64,000 nucleotides of DNA. It comes from Turritopsis dohrnii. Its lineage: Eukaryota > Cnidaria > Hydrozoa > Anthoathecata > Oceaniidae. Positions 34,248 through 42,301 of the stretch are shown here, one piece after another; position 1 is the first letter of the stretch; every line of letters starts with the position of its first letter. The position numbers and the translations under genes were made by a program. The notes below the pieces were generated by a model. It had not been told where the DNA came from. It did no database searches and saw only the letters and a list, made by a program, of their open reading frames with translations. The DNA lies in the NCBI GenBank assembly GCA_027922465.2, contig BQMF02000060.1, positions 124,001 to 188,000 of the forward strand, given 5' to 3'.

Positions 34248-35564
34248 ATGGAGTATGGAAAGAGGTTAAATCCAGAACGTTCACTTAGAACTGCTCGCGG
34301 TGTAAAAGGTTCTCGTCAAAAAGTAATTGTCACACACAATCCGAGTGAGATCGATCAAAATCAGTTATTATTGGTTAGGTTTCCAAATTTAGGAAGTGAT
34401 GATGTTATTATTCCAGGAACAACGAATCTAAGTTTTGATATTGAACTCGAATCGAAAGCTGACTCAAAAAGAACATTGGTCAGTAACATTGGAAGAGCTA
34501 TCGTTAAGAAGTTGGCTGTCAAGTTCGAAGGTAATGAGATATTGAGTATCGATGACTTTGATCTTTTTGGATGTTACAGAGATTTATGGTTAACCAAGTT
34601 TGAAAAGAGAAACGCGATAAGACAGGGTATCATCATCGACGATGGGTGTACAGAGAATTGTATGAAATTGAGGATTGGTGCTTCAGATAAAGACACCTCT
34701 GATGTAGAAGACAAGGTCATTGCTGACACCTATAAAAACAAGTTTGTCATTCCACTCGACTTTGAGATGCTAGATAGTACTATCCCATATTATCAAGCGG
34801 GTTTAGGGAATAGGTTATGCTACGAGATCACATTTAACGACTATAACCGAGTTATCTATTCTGACCCTCCAGATACTGCCGCAGGTCAAAAACGTAACCC
34901 AGATGGTAAATACAAAATATCTAACATCTCACTTGAATATGAGCTTGTGACACAACCCACGTTGGCTAGACAAATCGCTTCTGAATATCAAAACATGGCT
35001 TTGCTCTATGATAGGATTTTGCGGCACAGACAAATTAGAGTAAACAAGTCAGACACAACGTGGAATTGGTCATTCAACACACCAGCCAAATCTTTGAAGG
35101 GTATCTTAGTTCTATTTGAAGAAGAAAAATCCTACAAACGAGAAACCTGTAAATTCTATAATCCAAAGATCAAAAAGGTATCTGTCATCGTTGAGGGTAA
35201 GCCTAACCAACTTTTTGCTCAAGGGATGCAACCGTTTGAACAATACAATGAGATTTGCAAGTATTTTGCTGAAGGAAAACCAAAAGATAATAGCGTCGGC
35301 GAAAACCGAAAGCGCTTGGGATTACATGATGTAAAAGTCTCTGATTACTTAACAAACAAGTATGCTCTATGGTTAGATTTCAGAACAATTGATGAGAATG
35401 CCTTGCATGGGACCGGTCGAAGGATTGAAAATGCGAGTGAAGGCATCACTTTACAGATTGAAAAGACCGCTGAAACTGCAGGAAACTTAAACGCATATAT
35501 ATATCTAATAATGGACGCTCAATTAAATATTCAAAACGGTCAATTTATGTCTGCATTATATTAG
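34248..35564 (+). CDS. Putative major capsid protein (double jelly-roll type), 438 aa
   Basis: The largest non-enzymatic plus-strand product of the element, followed after 4 bp by the packaging ATPase gene. It begins with a basic, disordered-looking tail (KRLNPERSLRTARG) and then has alternating hydrophobic patterns typical of capsid beta strands. Stretches such as KKVSVIVEGKPNQLFAQGM, YALWLDFRTIDENALHGTG and the terminal YLIMDAQLNIQNGQ match what I recall of capsid candidates in cnidarian Polinton-like elements. Trimers of such proteins form hexons in related viruses. No structure could be computed here, so the call is contextual. Confidence 0.7.
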   Translation: MEYGKRLNPERSLRTARGVKGSRQKVIVTHNPSEIDQNQLLLVRFPNLGSDDVIIPGTTNLSFDIELESKADSKRTLVSNIGRAIVKKLAVKFEGNEILSIDDFDLFGCYRDLWLTKFEKRNAIRQGIIIDDGCTENCMKLRIGASDKDTSDVEDKVIADTYKNKFVIPLDFEMLDSTIPYYQAGLGNRLCYEITFNDYNRVIYSDPPDTAAGQKRNPDGKYKISNISLEYELVTQPTLARQIASEYQNMALLYDRILRHRQIRVNKSDTTWNWSFNTPAKSLKGILVLFEEEKSYKRETCKFYNPKIKKVSVIVEGKPNQLFAQGMQPFEQYNEICKYFAEGKPKDNSVGENRKRLGLHDVKVSDYLTNKYALWLDFRTIDENALHGTGRRIENASEGITLQIEKTAETAGNLNAYIYLIMDAQLNIQNGQFMSALY

Positions 35565-35568
35565 TAAA

Positions 35569-36174
35569 ATGGATACACTTTACATGAAAGAACCTCACAC
35601 GGCATTATTCGTCGGACCAACATCGTGCGGCAAAACGGATCGTGTTGTAAAATTATTAGAAAATCAATACTTTGATCACTTTGATTTCATCGTGATTATA
35701 TGTCCCACCTTGAGGTGGAATCAGACTTACAGAGATCGGAAGTGGTTCTGGAATGACAGCTATGTGATTTTAATTGAGCCGGAAGGATCTTTGTATGAAT
35801 GGATTAAGAAAATGGACTTTTTCTGTGCTGGATATAAAACGTTATTTCTGATTGATGATATAATAGCTGATGAAAAATTGGACAAAAAGAGACAGCCTTT
35901 GCTCGAGTTGGCAATTAGTGGTAGACATCGAAATCATTCGCTATGGTTACTTACACAATCATACACAGCTATACCTAAAAATTTACGACGACAAGCTAAA
36001 ATGTTATATGTGTGGTATCCAAAAGATAGAAACGATCTAGCCACTATTCATGAAGAAAACGATGTCATTGAATCGCAAAAAGAATTGAAAGATGTCAAAG
36101 AAAAACTGAAAGGAGGGAAACACACGTGCCTAGTCATGAGAATGGAACATCCGAGAACGCACGTGATTTGTTAA
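35569..36174 (+). CDS. A32-like genome-packaging ATPase (FtsK/HerA superfamily), 201 aa
   Basis: Walker A GPTSCGKT at residues 16-23 and Walker B LFLIDDI at residues 92-98 (tandem Asp) are clear. They are followed by HSLWLLTQSYTAIPKNLRRQ, the sensor-like Gln region of the family. The protein would pump element DNA into the capsid. Its length is normal for Polinton ATPases. It is the last gene of the capsid cluster, and its stop lies 14 bp before a perfect 9-bp hairpin that separates it from the convergent PPP1R15-like gene. Confidence 0.93.
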   Translation: MDTLYMKEPHTALFVGPTSCGKTDRVVKLLENQYFDHFDFIVIICPTLRWNQTYRDRKWFWNDSYVILIEPEGSLYEWIKKMDFFCAGYKTLFLIDDIIADEKLDKKRQPLLELAISGRHRNHSLWLLTQSYTAIPKNLRRQAKMLYVWYPKDRNDLATIHEENDVIESQKELKDVKEKLKGGKHTCLVMRMEHPRTHVIC

Positions 36175-36188
36175 ACAGGTTGACGTTA

Positions 36189-36213
36189 TTTGTTACATGA
36201 CTCTTGTAACAAA
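36189..36213. terminator. Hairpin between convergent Polinton genes (9-bp stem, 7-nt loop)
   Basis: Arms TTTGTTACA (36189-36197) and TGTAACAAA (36205-36213) are perfectly complementary. It lies 14 bp after the ATPase stop and 14 bp beyond the stop of the minus-strand gene at 36228. Its position suggests a 3'-end or transcription-termination signal usable from both sides. Confidence 0.6.
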
Positions 36214-36227
36214 AAAATATAAGACTC

Positions 36228-36473
36228 CTATAAGACTACTGTAAGACTCCTATAAGAGAATAATTTACGTCTCAATACAGGTTCTAGAATTTTACCAATA
36301 TGTTTAATCCTCGATTCAAAGCGTACTCTGTCAACAGCAGCCTCTATCCAGTTACTTCTACGAGATTCACAAGCAGAGATATAATGGACCATTACTTTAT
36401 CATTAAAAGTAACCCTTTTTGTATCTTGATGAGAAAATATAATATCATCATCTGAGGATTCATCATCGAACAT
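36228..36473 (-). CDS. PPP1R15/GADD34-like eIF2alpha-phosphatase adaptor, 81 aa
   Basis: A complete ATG-to-TAG frame, no intron. Residues 1-12 are acidic. An RVxF-type PP1 docking motif (KRVTF, residues 19-23) is followed by KVMVHYI (26-32). Then come Trp42, Ala46, Asp48, Arg49, Arg51, Phe52, Arg55 and Ile56 at the same mutual spacing as in the C-terminal core of animal PPP1R15A/B. In that family the core recruits protein phosphatase 1 to eIF2alpha, restoring translation after kinase-driven shutoff. Herpesvirus, asfarvirus and some poxvirus proteins are known mimics. The last about 12 residues derive from a local TATAAGACT repeat. It lies between the ATPase gene (convergent) and the 44-bp array. 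Function is inferred from motif match; PP1 binding alone would be a weaker claim. Confidence 0.8.
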   Translation of the reverse strand: MFDDESSDDDIIFSHQDTKRVTFNDKVMVHYISACESRRSNWIEAAVDRVRFESRIKHIGKILEPVLRRKLFSYRSLTVVL

Positions 36474-36536
36474 AATTGTTTAAGTAAACAATGTTTATTT
36501 ATTTAACAATGTTAGAATATATTATTAAACATCATC

Positions 36537-36800
36537 ATCCTCTTATAATTATTTTGTCTTACATAATTATAAGAGGACAGCAAACTCTTATACAACAAAT
36601 TTCAACAAAATTATAAGAGGACAGCAAACTCTTATACAACAAATTTCAACAAAATTATAAGAGGACAGCAAACTCTTATACAACAAATTTCAACAAAATT
36701 ATAAGAGGACAGCAAACTCTTATACAACAAATTTCAACATAATTATAAGAGGACAGCAAACTCTTATACAACAAATTTCAACAAAATTATAAGAGAGTAT
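36537..36800. repeat. Array of five 44-bp units, each with an internal hairpin
   Basis: Units start at AAGAGGACAG 36571, 36615, 36659, 36703 and 36747, with a partial sixth at 36791; the period is exactly 44 bp. Each unit contains TATAAGAG..CTCTTATA (8-bp arms, 9-nt loop). The array is preceded by a longer inverted repeat CCTCTTATAATT / AATTATAAGAGG (about 36539-36576). It occupies the divergent spacer between the PPP1R15-like gene and the membrane-protein block, so it may be a promoter/enhancer or a replication-related site. Confidence 0.85.
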
Positions 36801-36826
36801 AAGAAAATTATAACAAACACAACAAA

Positions 36827-37471
36827 ATGATAGAATATGTCAACTTCGTGTTATTAAGCATACTGCTGATCTCGCTATTTTACTTTTATTTTGTGTTAAA
36901 AAAATACCTCTCTCTAATAAAAATGGTGGAAACAGCGATCGATAATTTAATCAACCAGAGTTATGATGTTCCGGGTGAATTTCCACCTTCAGATGGTAAA
37001 AGACAAAAATTACTCGAGTGTGTCTTAACCGGTAATAGCAAGCTATACTTAGGGAAAATGTACACGGAAGAGCAAATTAACAAACTCAAAGATGAAGAGG
37101 TAGAAAAACTTTTTAGTATCTACGAGGCTAAACTATCAGGTCAAATGGTAAAATCCTTGGGGAAATCACTCATACGTATTTATTCCATGGGAGCTTGTGC
37201 AACGTTAGGAATAAACAATCAAGATGCGTTGAGCAATGACCTGGAAACTGACCCCTTCTTAAACTCTGCCCTTCAAAGATTTACATGTGACTTATATTAT
37301 AAATTCGGCTCATTATTAGCACCACTCAGTGTTGGACTTATTACCGGGAGGCATTATATCAATGAAAGGAATTTAAATAAATCCGATGATAATATAAATA
37401 CAGTAGATAATAAAAATGTCAGAAGAACAGACTCCCATTCAAGTGACAACGAAGAACCCAAAAAAGGTTGA
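36827..37471 (+). CDS. Polinton membrane protein of unknown function (214 aa)
   Basis: A strong N-terminal membrane segment (about residues 5-27) precedes a soluble part with KRQKLLECVLTGNSKLYLGKMYT and KLSGQMVKSLGKSLIRIYS, which I recall from unnamed cnidarian Polinton proteins. The C-terminal about 35 residues are polar and disordered. A second Met (residue 33) could be the start of a version lacking the membrane segment. The gene overlaps the next by 56 bp in another frame. It begins immediately after the 44-bp array. Confidence 0.7.
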   Translation: MIEYVNFVLLSILLISLFYFYFVLKKYLSLIKMVETAIDNLINQSYDVPGEFPPSDGKRQKLLECVLTGNSKLYLGKMYTEEQINKLKDEEVEKLFSIYEAKLSGQMVKSLGKSLIRIYSMGACATLGINNQDALSNDLETDPFLNSALQRFTCDLYYKFGSLLAPLSVGLITGRHYINERNLNKSDDNINTVDNKNVRRTDSHSSDNEEPKKG

Positions 37472-37760
37472 AGCGGGTAAGAAGTTGGCGGAATACAACC
37501 GTAAAAAACGAGAACAATTAAAACAAGTGTCACCTCAAAAAGAAATGGAGAAGCCTGAGGCCTCTCTCACCAAACCAAATGAACAACCCATGAACTACAC
37601 CTATGGTGTAGGTGGAATAATAGCTCTCGGTTTAGTTGGTGGATTTGCTTATTTTGTGTATAAAAAGAAAGAGCAAATATTACCCCGTGGGTCACCATCC
37701 ACCCCCCTTCCACAAAGATCTAAAATACCAGTGAAAATCAATAAACATGAAATGGAATAA
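37416..37760 (+). CDS. Small single-pass membrane protein (114 aa)
   Basis: The start overlaps the end of the 214-residue gene. It has a basic N-terminal helix (KKVEAGKKLAEYNRKKREQL), a Pro/Glu-rich linker, one membrane segment (about residues 62-82) and a Lys-rich, Pro-rich tail. No known domain. Tight packing with its neighbours suggests co-expression. Confidence 0.7.
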   Translation: MSEEQTPIQVTTKNPKKVEAGKKLAEYNRKKREQLKQVSPQKEMEKPEASLTKPNEQPMNYTYGVGGIIALGLVGGFAYFVYKKKEQILPRGSPSTPLPQRSKIPVKINKHEME

Positions 37761-37790
37761 AAAGAAAAAAAATGTATATATATAACAAAT

Positions 37791-38018
37791 ATGGACAAGA
37801 AAAGTATCGTCAACGATTTATATCACGCATCAGTCGTCTGCGTTTTCGCTATCGGCTACTCTATGCTAGGAAAAAAGGTGTTAAAAATGACACCTCCCTC
37901 TATTCAAAAGTTCGACTTGGAAGATACGGGAAAACTAGTTGCCATTATCGCCGCTAGTGAAGTGACAAAGGACTACTTAATCAAACAAAAGATTTTGCCT
38001 GAAAATATCAATATCTAA
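37791..38018 (+). CDS. Small hydrophobic Polinton protein (75 aa)
   Basis: It begins with MDKKSIVNDLYHASVV and a hydrophobic segment (about 12-30), then a second moderately hydrophobic stretch (LVAIIAASEVTKDYLIKQ). It ends 2 bp before the next start. Similar short proteins occur in cnidarian Polinton-like loci as I recall them; function unknown. Confidence 0.65.
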   Translation: MDKKSIVNDLYHASVVCVFAIGYSMLGKKVLKMTPPSIQKFDLEDTGKLVAIIAASEVTKDYLIKQKILPENINI

Positions 38019-38020
38019 AT

Positions 38021-38443
38021 ATGGCTTCTATCGCAATGATGTTGGGTGGAGCTTTGGCTAACGCTTTGGCTTTCACAGGATCAAGCTATCTGTTTTCAAG
38101 TTTATCCAAAGACAGAATCGATAGGGAAAGAAAACGTCATGATCTGGCCATAGAAAAATTACAAAAAGCACAGATTGAATGGCAGCAAAAACGACAGGAA
38201 AGGATCGATTTTATCAATAAGCAGCTTATGCTCGAAAAGAAGGCTGAGACAAAATTCGTAGAACTAAATGATGCAATGAGAGAGTACAATAGAGTATTTA
38301 GTAATCATCTTGAACCGCTACCACGAGAGCCTGTATTGAGCGACTTTTATACACCGAGTCATGATCAACATGAAAGAGAATTGGCTTTTATAGCTCTGAG
38401 TATGCTCGGTATTGGTGGAATTGTATGGTATTTTGAAAGATAA
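38021..38443 (+). CDS. Coiled-coil protein with hydrophobic ends (140 aa)
   Basis: A hydrophobic N terminus (about 1-28, small residues) is followed by a long charged helix (DRERKRHDLAIEKLQKAQIEWQQKRQERIDFINKQ in two overlapping parts, about 33-68), then a LSDFYTP motif and a C-terminal membrane segment (about 120-137). This is the last plus-strand gene before a hairpin. Unknown function; a virion membrane or core protein is possible. Confidence 0.7.
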   Translation: MASIAMMLGGALANALAFTGSSYLFSSLSKDRIDRERKRHDLAIEKLQKAQIEWQQKRQERIDFINKQLMLEKKAETKFVELNDAMREYNRVFSNHLEPLPREPVLSDFYTPSHDQHERELAFIALSMLGIGGIVWYFER

Positions 38444-38471
38444 AATGTATATTCAATTTGAGTACAAAAAT

Positions 38472-38496
38472 TATGTTACACGTATCGTGTAACATA
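38472..38496. terminator. Hairpin between convergent Polinton genes (11-bp stem, 3-nt loop)
   Basis: Arms TATGTTACACG (38472-38482) and CGTGTAACATA (38486-38496) are perfect, with loop TAT. It is 28 bp after the stop of the plus-strand gene and 17 bp beyond the stop of the minus-strand gene starting at 39803. Confidence 0.65.
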
Positions 38497-38513
38497 TATA
38501 CACACTCAGATGG

Positions 38514-39803
38514 TTACCGTCTAGTCACGAGGTACGTATAGATCATCCATCCAACCCCTACAATCAGAGCCCATAAATTTTGACTCAACCAACCTACAAC
38601 TTCTTTTGCTCTAGTGAGTATCCACGATACGATAGACCCAATTATTCCCGGTAAAGCCTCTGCCGCTTTAGACGCCAATCTACCTAGAAGTGATGCTAAC
38701 GCTTTGAGTTTATTTTTTATCCATTCCTTCGCATCGTCCTTTTTATCACCACCTTTGTCAGGATTTTGTGAAGAGCTTCCAGCTGCTGATCCTCCCGGTA
38801 ACAAAGCTTCCACAAGGACACCGATAGCCATACCAAACGCTGTCAGAATGCTAACGATTGTTATACCTTGTTCGCGGAATAATGTTCGTATCCTTTCACC
38901 TAATGTGGTATCTTTGTCGAGGACTTTAGCAATGGTTTCTTTGATGCTCGTAACTTGACTGTTTAGTTTGCCTTTGAGAATATTAATGTTCTCTTTCCTA
39001 GCTTTCAACTCTTCACGTAATCCCTCCATTCTCTTTTCAACCTCTTTTCGCTGTTCGTCCGTGTATGTTGCATCATTTTCCATTTCTTCCAACTTGTTTT
39101 TTTCCTTATCGATATGATGTTCTATTCGAACCTTTTTCGCAACCTCTTCCTGAAGACCTCCTCGTATGTTTCTCAACGCTTTATCCAATCCTAACAGCTC
39201 ACGTACAGGATATTCAAATAGATCGCCGGTCTGAGTTGTTTCATGATCGACCGATTGTTGTCTAAGCGTTGAAATTAAATCTTCTGTACTGTTCACCACA
39301 TCACCAGACATATCTTCCAACTCTACATCGGTTGCTGTTGTGATTTTAGATGTCGAAGGAAGGTCATCTGCTATTTTATTAAGTACAGCTGCCTGTCTGG
39401 CTGAAAATTTGCTCTTAGGTATATCATACCCTAAACTACGTAATCTGTTCTTACCCAATATGTCAGCTATAGTACCGGTAGCCCTTAGTCTTCCATTGTT
39501 TGTCAATGGTTTGCTACCGTCTTTGTAGTATAATTCACCATCTCTAATTTCAAACAGATCGGTATATAACGTCTCAGGTTTTGGCTGGAATTTTTCGGAT
39601 AATCTATCATACAGCCCTTCAACTAGTTCTTTCAAAACTCTAGTATGCAGACTGTGACCACCGAATGATGTTTCTCGTTCACCTGATGTATGTATCTGTG
39701 CACCCGTACGGTCACCGGTCGGTATGAGAGGAAACGTCTCATCGGTTGTTTCATCTGTCGTCATACCTTGTTCTCCAAAAGGATCTATGTCAATGTCTGT
39801 CAT
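38514..39803 (-). CDS. Large coiled-coil/membrane protein of unknown function (429 aa)
   Basis: The N-terminal about 50 residues are acidic and disordered. They are followed by DLFEIRDGELYYKDGSKPLT and GKNRLRSLGYDIPKSKFSARQA, a central coiled coil (about 205-300, Glu/Lys-rich), then GERIRTLFREQGITIVSIL leading into a hydrophobic segment. The C terminus has amphipathic helices (EALPGIIGSIVSWIL) and a final membrane segment (NLWALIVGVGWMIYTYL). I recall close relatives only as unnamed cnidarian proteins. The many glycine-rich amphipathic segments would fit membrane remodelling or entry, but this is speculation. Confidence 0.7.
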   Translation of the reverse strand: MTDIDIDPFGEQGMTTDETTDETFPLIPTGDRTGAQIHTSGERETSFGGHSLHTRVLKELVEGLYDRLSEKFQPKPETLYTDLFEIRDGELYYKDGSKPLTNNGRLRATGTIADILGKNRLRSLGYDIPKSKFSARQAAVLNKIADDLPSTSKITTATDVELEDMSGDVVNSTEDLISTLRQQSVDHETTQTGDLFEYPVRELLGLDKALRNIRGGLQEEVAKKVRIEHHIDKEKNKLEEMENDATYTDEQRKEVEKRMEGLREELKARKENINILKGKLNSQVTSIKETIAKVLDKDTTLGERIRTLFREQGITIVSILTAFGMAIGVLVEALLPGGSAAGSSSQNPDKGGDKKDDAKEWIKNKLKALASLLGRLASKAAEALPGIIGSIVSWILTRAKEVVGWLSQNLWALIVGVGWMIYTYLVTRR

Positions 39804-39863
39804 TTTATTTATTTAGAGGATAAATTATTATTAATTATTATATAACATAATCTCTCTCTAAAT

Positions 39864-40457
39864 ATGAGTTTTAAAATTTATCCAAAACTACCCACTGCTC
39901 CTGAGGATTTGAATGAGCAGGAAAAGTTTAACGCAAGCGTAATAAATTCAGAATTTGAAGAGTTGATAAAACTTAAGAACAAGTTTAGCATCAAGCTCAA
40001 GAGATACAACAAGGCGATAGAACGATCGATGCTACTAAATGCTAGCTCAAGCGCTATAACCATCGGCTCTGGCATCGGTTCAATTGCAACAGGGGCTACT
40101 ATTATCGGAATACCTATTTCTGCAGGATTAGGTGGCGTAGCCTTAGCCGGCTCTATCTGTACCGGACTTACCACAGCTGTCATCAAAAGATATCAAAAGA
40201 AAGTAGAAAAAGTGATAAAATTATATGATATTGTTACATCCTCAATTTCTGTCTTTGAAACTAACATAAGTCAGGCGCTGACTGATGGGAGGATCAATTA
40301 CAAAGAATTCCAGGTTTTACAAGGAACATATTACAAAGCTTTAGAAGGACTCAGTTCTACAGATAGAAAGATGGAGACTGAAACCCAAAATCAATTTCAA
40401 AAATGTTTGATGGTAGAACTTCAAAACCTGAAAAAATCCATAAACGAAAATGGTTAG
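39864..40457 (+). CDS. Protein with glycine-rich membrane hairpin flanked by helices (197 aa)
   Basis: Charged helices (about 15-50) lead into a long small-residue hydrophobic stretch (about 55-105, with GSGIGSIATGATIIGIPISA) and then more charged helix, including RKMETETQNQFQKCL. The layout suggests a membrane-inserting hairpin between coiled coils. It is divergent from the 429-residue gene with 60 bp between starts, so a shared promoter is likely. Function unknown. Confidence 0.7.
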   Translation: MSFKIYPKLPTAPEDLNEQEKFNASVINSEFEELIKLKNKFSIKLKRYNKAIERSMLLNASSSAITIGSGIGSIATGATIIGIPISAGLGGVALAGSICTGLTTAVIKRYQKKVEKVIKLYDIVTSSISVFETNISQALTDGRINYKEFQVLQGTYYKALEGLSSTDRKMETETQNQFQKCLMVELQNLKKSINENG

Positions 40458-40527
40458 TAGGATGTGCTTGTGTGTTCCTAAATTTGAAAAAGTGATATAA
40501 AGAAATATGATCACAAGTATATAGACA

Positions 40528-40848
40528 ATGGAATTCCCAACAGTTGATACATTTGAACAAACAATCAAAAAGCAAAACAAGGAACAAATGGCAGAGATCA
40601 TAAAGTGGCGAGAGCTACCTGAAAACGTGATTTATCATGTTAAATTTTTTTCTACAAAAGCTATGTATGCAGAGTTGAAAGACGGAGCAGGAAATATATA
40701 TAAGGTGTGGTTGCCTGAAAGACTTTTCATTGAATTAAATGATTATGGTTGGAGCTCTAGAGAGGCCTTTGTCAGACCGAAAGGTCTCAAACAATCTCAA
40801 AAGAATTCAGAAAGACAATTCTTTGATTATGACATTATATGGCGCTAG
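40528..40848 (+). CDS. Small protein, possible OB-fold nucleic-acid binder (106 aa)
   Basis: A helix-rich start is followed by VIYHVKFFSTKAMYAELKDG and NIYKVWLPERLFIELND, a strand-turn-strand pattern like an OB barrel, ending FFDYDIIW. Small proteins of this look accompany Polinton replication genes. Single-stranded DNA binding is a hypothesis only. It sits next to the integrase gene, with a hairpin between their stops. Confidence 0.5.
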   Translation: MEFPTVDTFEQTIKKQNKEQMAEIIKWRELPENVIYHVKFFSTKAMYAELKDGAGNIYKVWLPERLFIELNDYGWSSREAFVRPKGLKQSQKNSERQFFDYDIIWR

Positions 40849-40866
40849 ATAAAATCTCGTCGACTA

Positions 40867-40891
40867 ATCTTTACTTGTTTCTAGTAAAGAT
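40867..40891. terminator. Hairpin between convergent Polinton genes (9-bp stem, 7-nt loop)
   Basis: Arms ATCTTTACT (40867-40875) and AGTAAAGAT (40883-40891) are perfect. It is 18 bp after the stop of the 106-residue gene and 13 bp beyond the integrase stop. Confidence 0.6.
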
Positions 40892-40904
40892 ACTTTTGTA
40901 CGAT

Positions 40905-41888
40905 TCACCAACCTTGCACATAATCAGGAGGTAGCTCTGTATCTTCAGGTATTAATATCAGCTCTTCTTTCACAAAAGCTCGTTCAGGTCCATCTTGAAG
41001 GTAATACATTACACGGTTACCAGGTTGCTCTATTACCTCACTCAATCTATATGTCTTGTTTGACCATATTCTATCTGTTGCTCTTTTTCGATGGTCATCG
41101 TGCTCTTCACCCGGTTGCAATAGATATCTATACAAACCATCTTGAGGTAATTTTTCTTCAGGTGGATAGCTCTCTCGTTTAGCGAGAGGCACCTCTTTCA
41201 ATTTGATGGCATCTTTCGGTTTCATACCGATCATCTGAGTCTTTGTATCGTTTAATCTACCCACAAGTTTATACAAATATTTGACCCATGTGGATGATAC
41301 CTTTTCCGAATCATTTAGTTCTTGAGCATCTTGTATTTTGAATAAATTTTCAGCAAGTATCTTGTTCAATGCTTCAACAAAAGCTGTATGGGTATGCTTA
41401 TATTTAGTAGTTGCTCTTTTAATTTCAACATTATTCTTCTCCAACAATTTTGATACATCCGCTTTGAATTCTGAACCGTTATCACATTGAAATACTTTTG
41501 GATAGTTTAAGGGTCCAACCTTGTAGATGTCTTCGATCATAGCGGCAACCTCTTTCGCTCTCTTAGTATTCAAAGGTCGAGCCACCTTATAGCGTGAAGC
41601 AACATCGATACCAGACAAAATGTACTTGTATCTATTACCATATAGCATATCACTAGGCATATACAATATATCAAATTGATGAATTTCATTCGGTTTAGTT
41701 ACCTCATAATGCGGACGTTCGATTCTTTTCGGTGCTGGTAAATGTACTTGCCACAAAGCTTGCTTTGATAGCCACTTCTTAATTTCCTTCAGTTTGAAAC
41801 CAAATCCTCTTAGATTGTGAACAGCCTTTTGTCCTTTCCATAAGTTTTGAGGTTGATAATAAATCTCTTGAAGTTTAGTGTCTGACAT
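40905..41888 (-). CDS. Polinton integrase (retroviral-type rve core), 327 aa
   Basis: The catalytic triad is Asp73 (HQFDILYMPS), Asp136 (QCDNGSEF) and Glu172 (AFVEALNK), giving the D,D(35)E spacing of retroviral and Polinton integrases. The N-terminal helix-rich part (WLSKQALWQVHLPAP) is typical of Polintons; no HHCC zinc set is visible. The C-terminal part (about 265-320, TYRLSEVIEQPGNRVMYYLQ) resembles a small SH3/chromo-like barrel. The enzyme joins element ends to host DNA and makes the short target duplication seen at both borders. Complete and intact. Confidence 0.95.
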   Translation of the reverse strand: MSDTKLQEIYYQPQNLWKGQKAVHNLRGFGFKLKEIKKWLSKQALWQVHLPAPKRIERPHYEVTKPNEIHQFDILYMPSDMLYGNRYKYILSGIDVASRYKVARPLNTKRAKEVAAMIEDIYKVGPLNYPKVFQCDNGSEFKADVSKLLEKNNVEIKRATTKYKHTHTAFVEALNKILAENLFKIQDAQELNDSEKVSSTWVKYLYKLVGRLNDTKTQMIGMKPKDAIKLKEVPLAKRESYPPEEKLPQDGLYRYLLQPGEEHDDHRKRATDRIWSNKTYRLSEVIEQPGNRVMYYLQDGPERAFVKEELILIPEDTELPPDYVQGW

Positions 41889-41987
41889 TTTTTATTTATA
41901 AACAACGTTTTATTTTAGCTCATTTTGTTAAAATGACACGAGAAAAGTGGCTTAAAAGTTTTTATTATCTTTATATAAAGAATAAAC

Positions 41988-42290
41988 ATGACCGACAAAA
42001 CAGAATCAGATTACCAATCAATGACTTATGATACATTGATAAACTTATGTGCATCACGAAAAATAAAATATGTTAAGCAAATGAATAAAGCTAAAATGGT
42101 TGAGGTACTTGAAAAAAATGATAAGGATCCATCTTATACTCTCGATGCTGATACGAAACAAGCATTTTATACACGCTATTCAAACTGGATAAATAACAAC
42201 GAAGAAAAATATCTCAGATATCGAGAGCATAATAATGAGCAGAAAAAGATGGTTCGGAAACAAAAAAAATTGGCTCGTTCAACCTTGTAG
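41988..42290 (+). CDS. SAP-like small basic protein (100 aa)
   Basis: Residues about 12-45 (YDTLINLCASRKIKYVKQMNKAKMVEVLEK split over the motif) fit the helix-turn-helix pattern of a SAP DNA-binding module. The same module type begins the adjacent DNA polymerase. The C-terminal third is strongly basic (KKMVRKQKKLAR). It is divergent from the integrase gene with 99 bp between starts. A DNA-binding role is inferred. Confidence 0.6.
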   Translation: MTDKTESDYQSMTYDTLINLCASRKIKYVKQMNKAKMVEVLEKNDKDPSYTLDADTKQAFYTRYSNWINNNEEKYLRYREHNNEQKKMVRKQKKLARSTL

Positions 42291-42301
42291 AGGCTGTGTT
42301 T

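Noticed and set aside
36537..36800. 44-bp repeats considered as a CRISPR array
   Set aside because: The units are fully repeated without variable spacers, and the context is an animal transposon.
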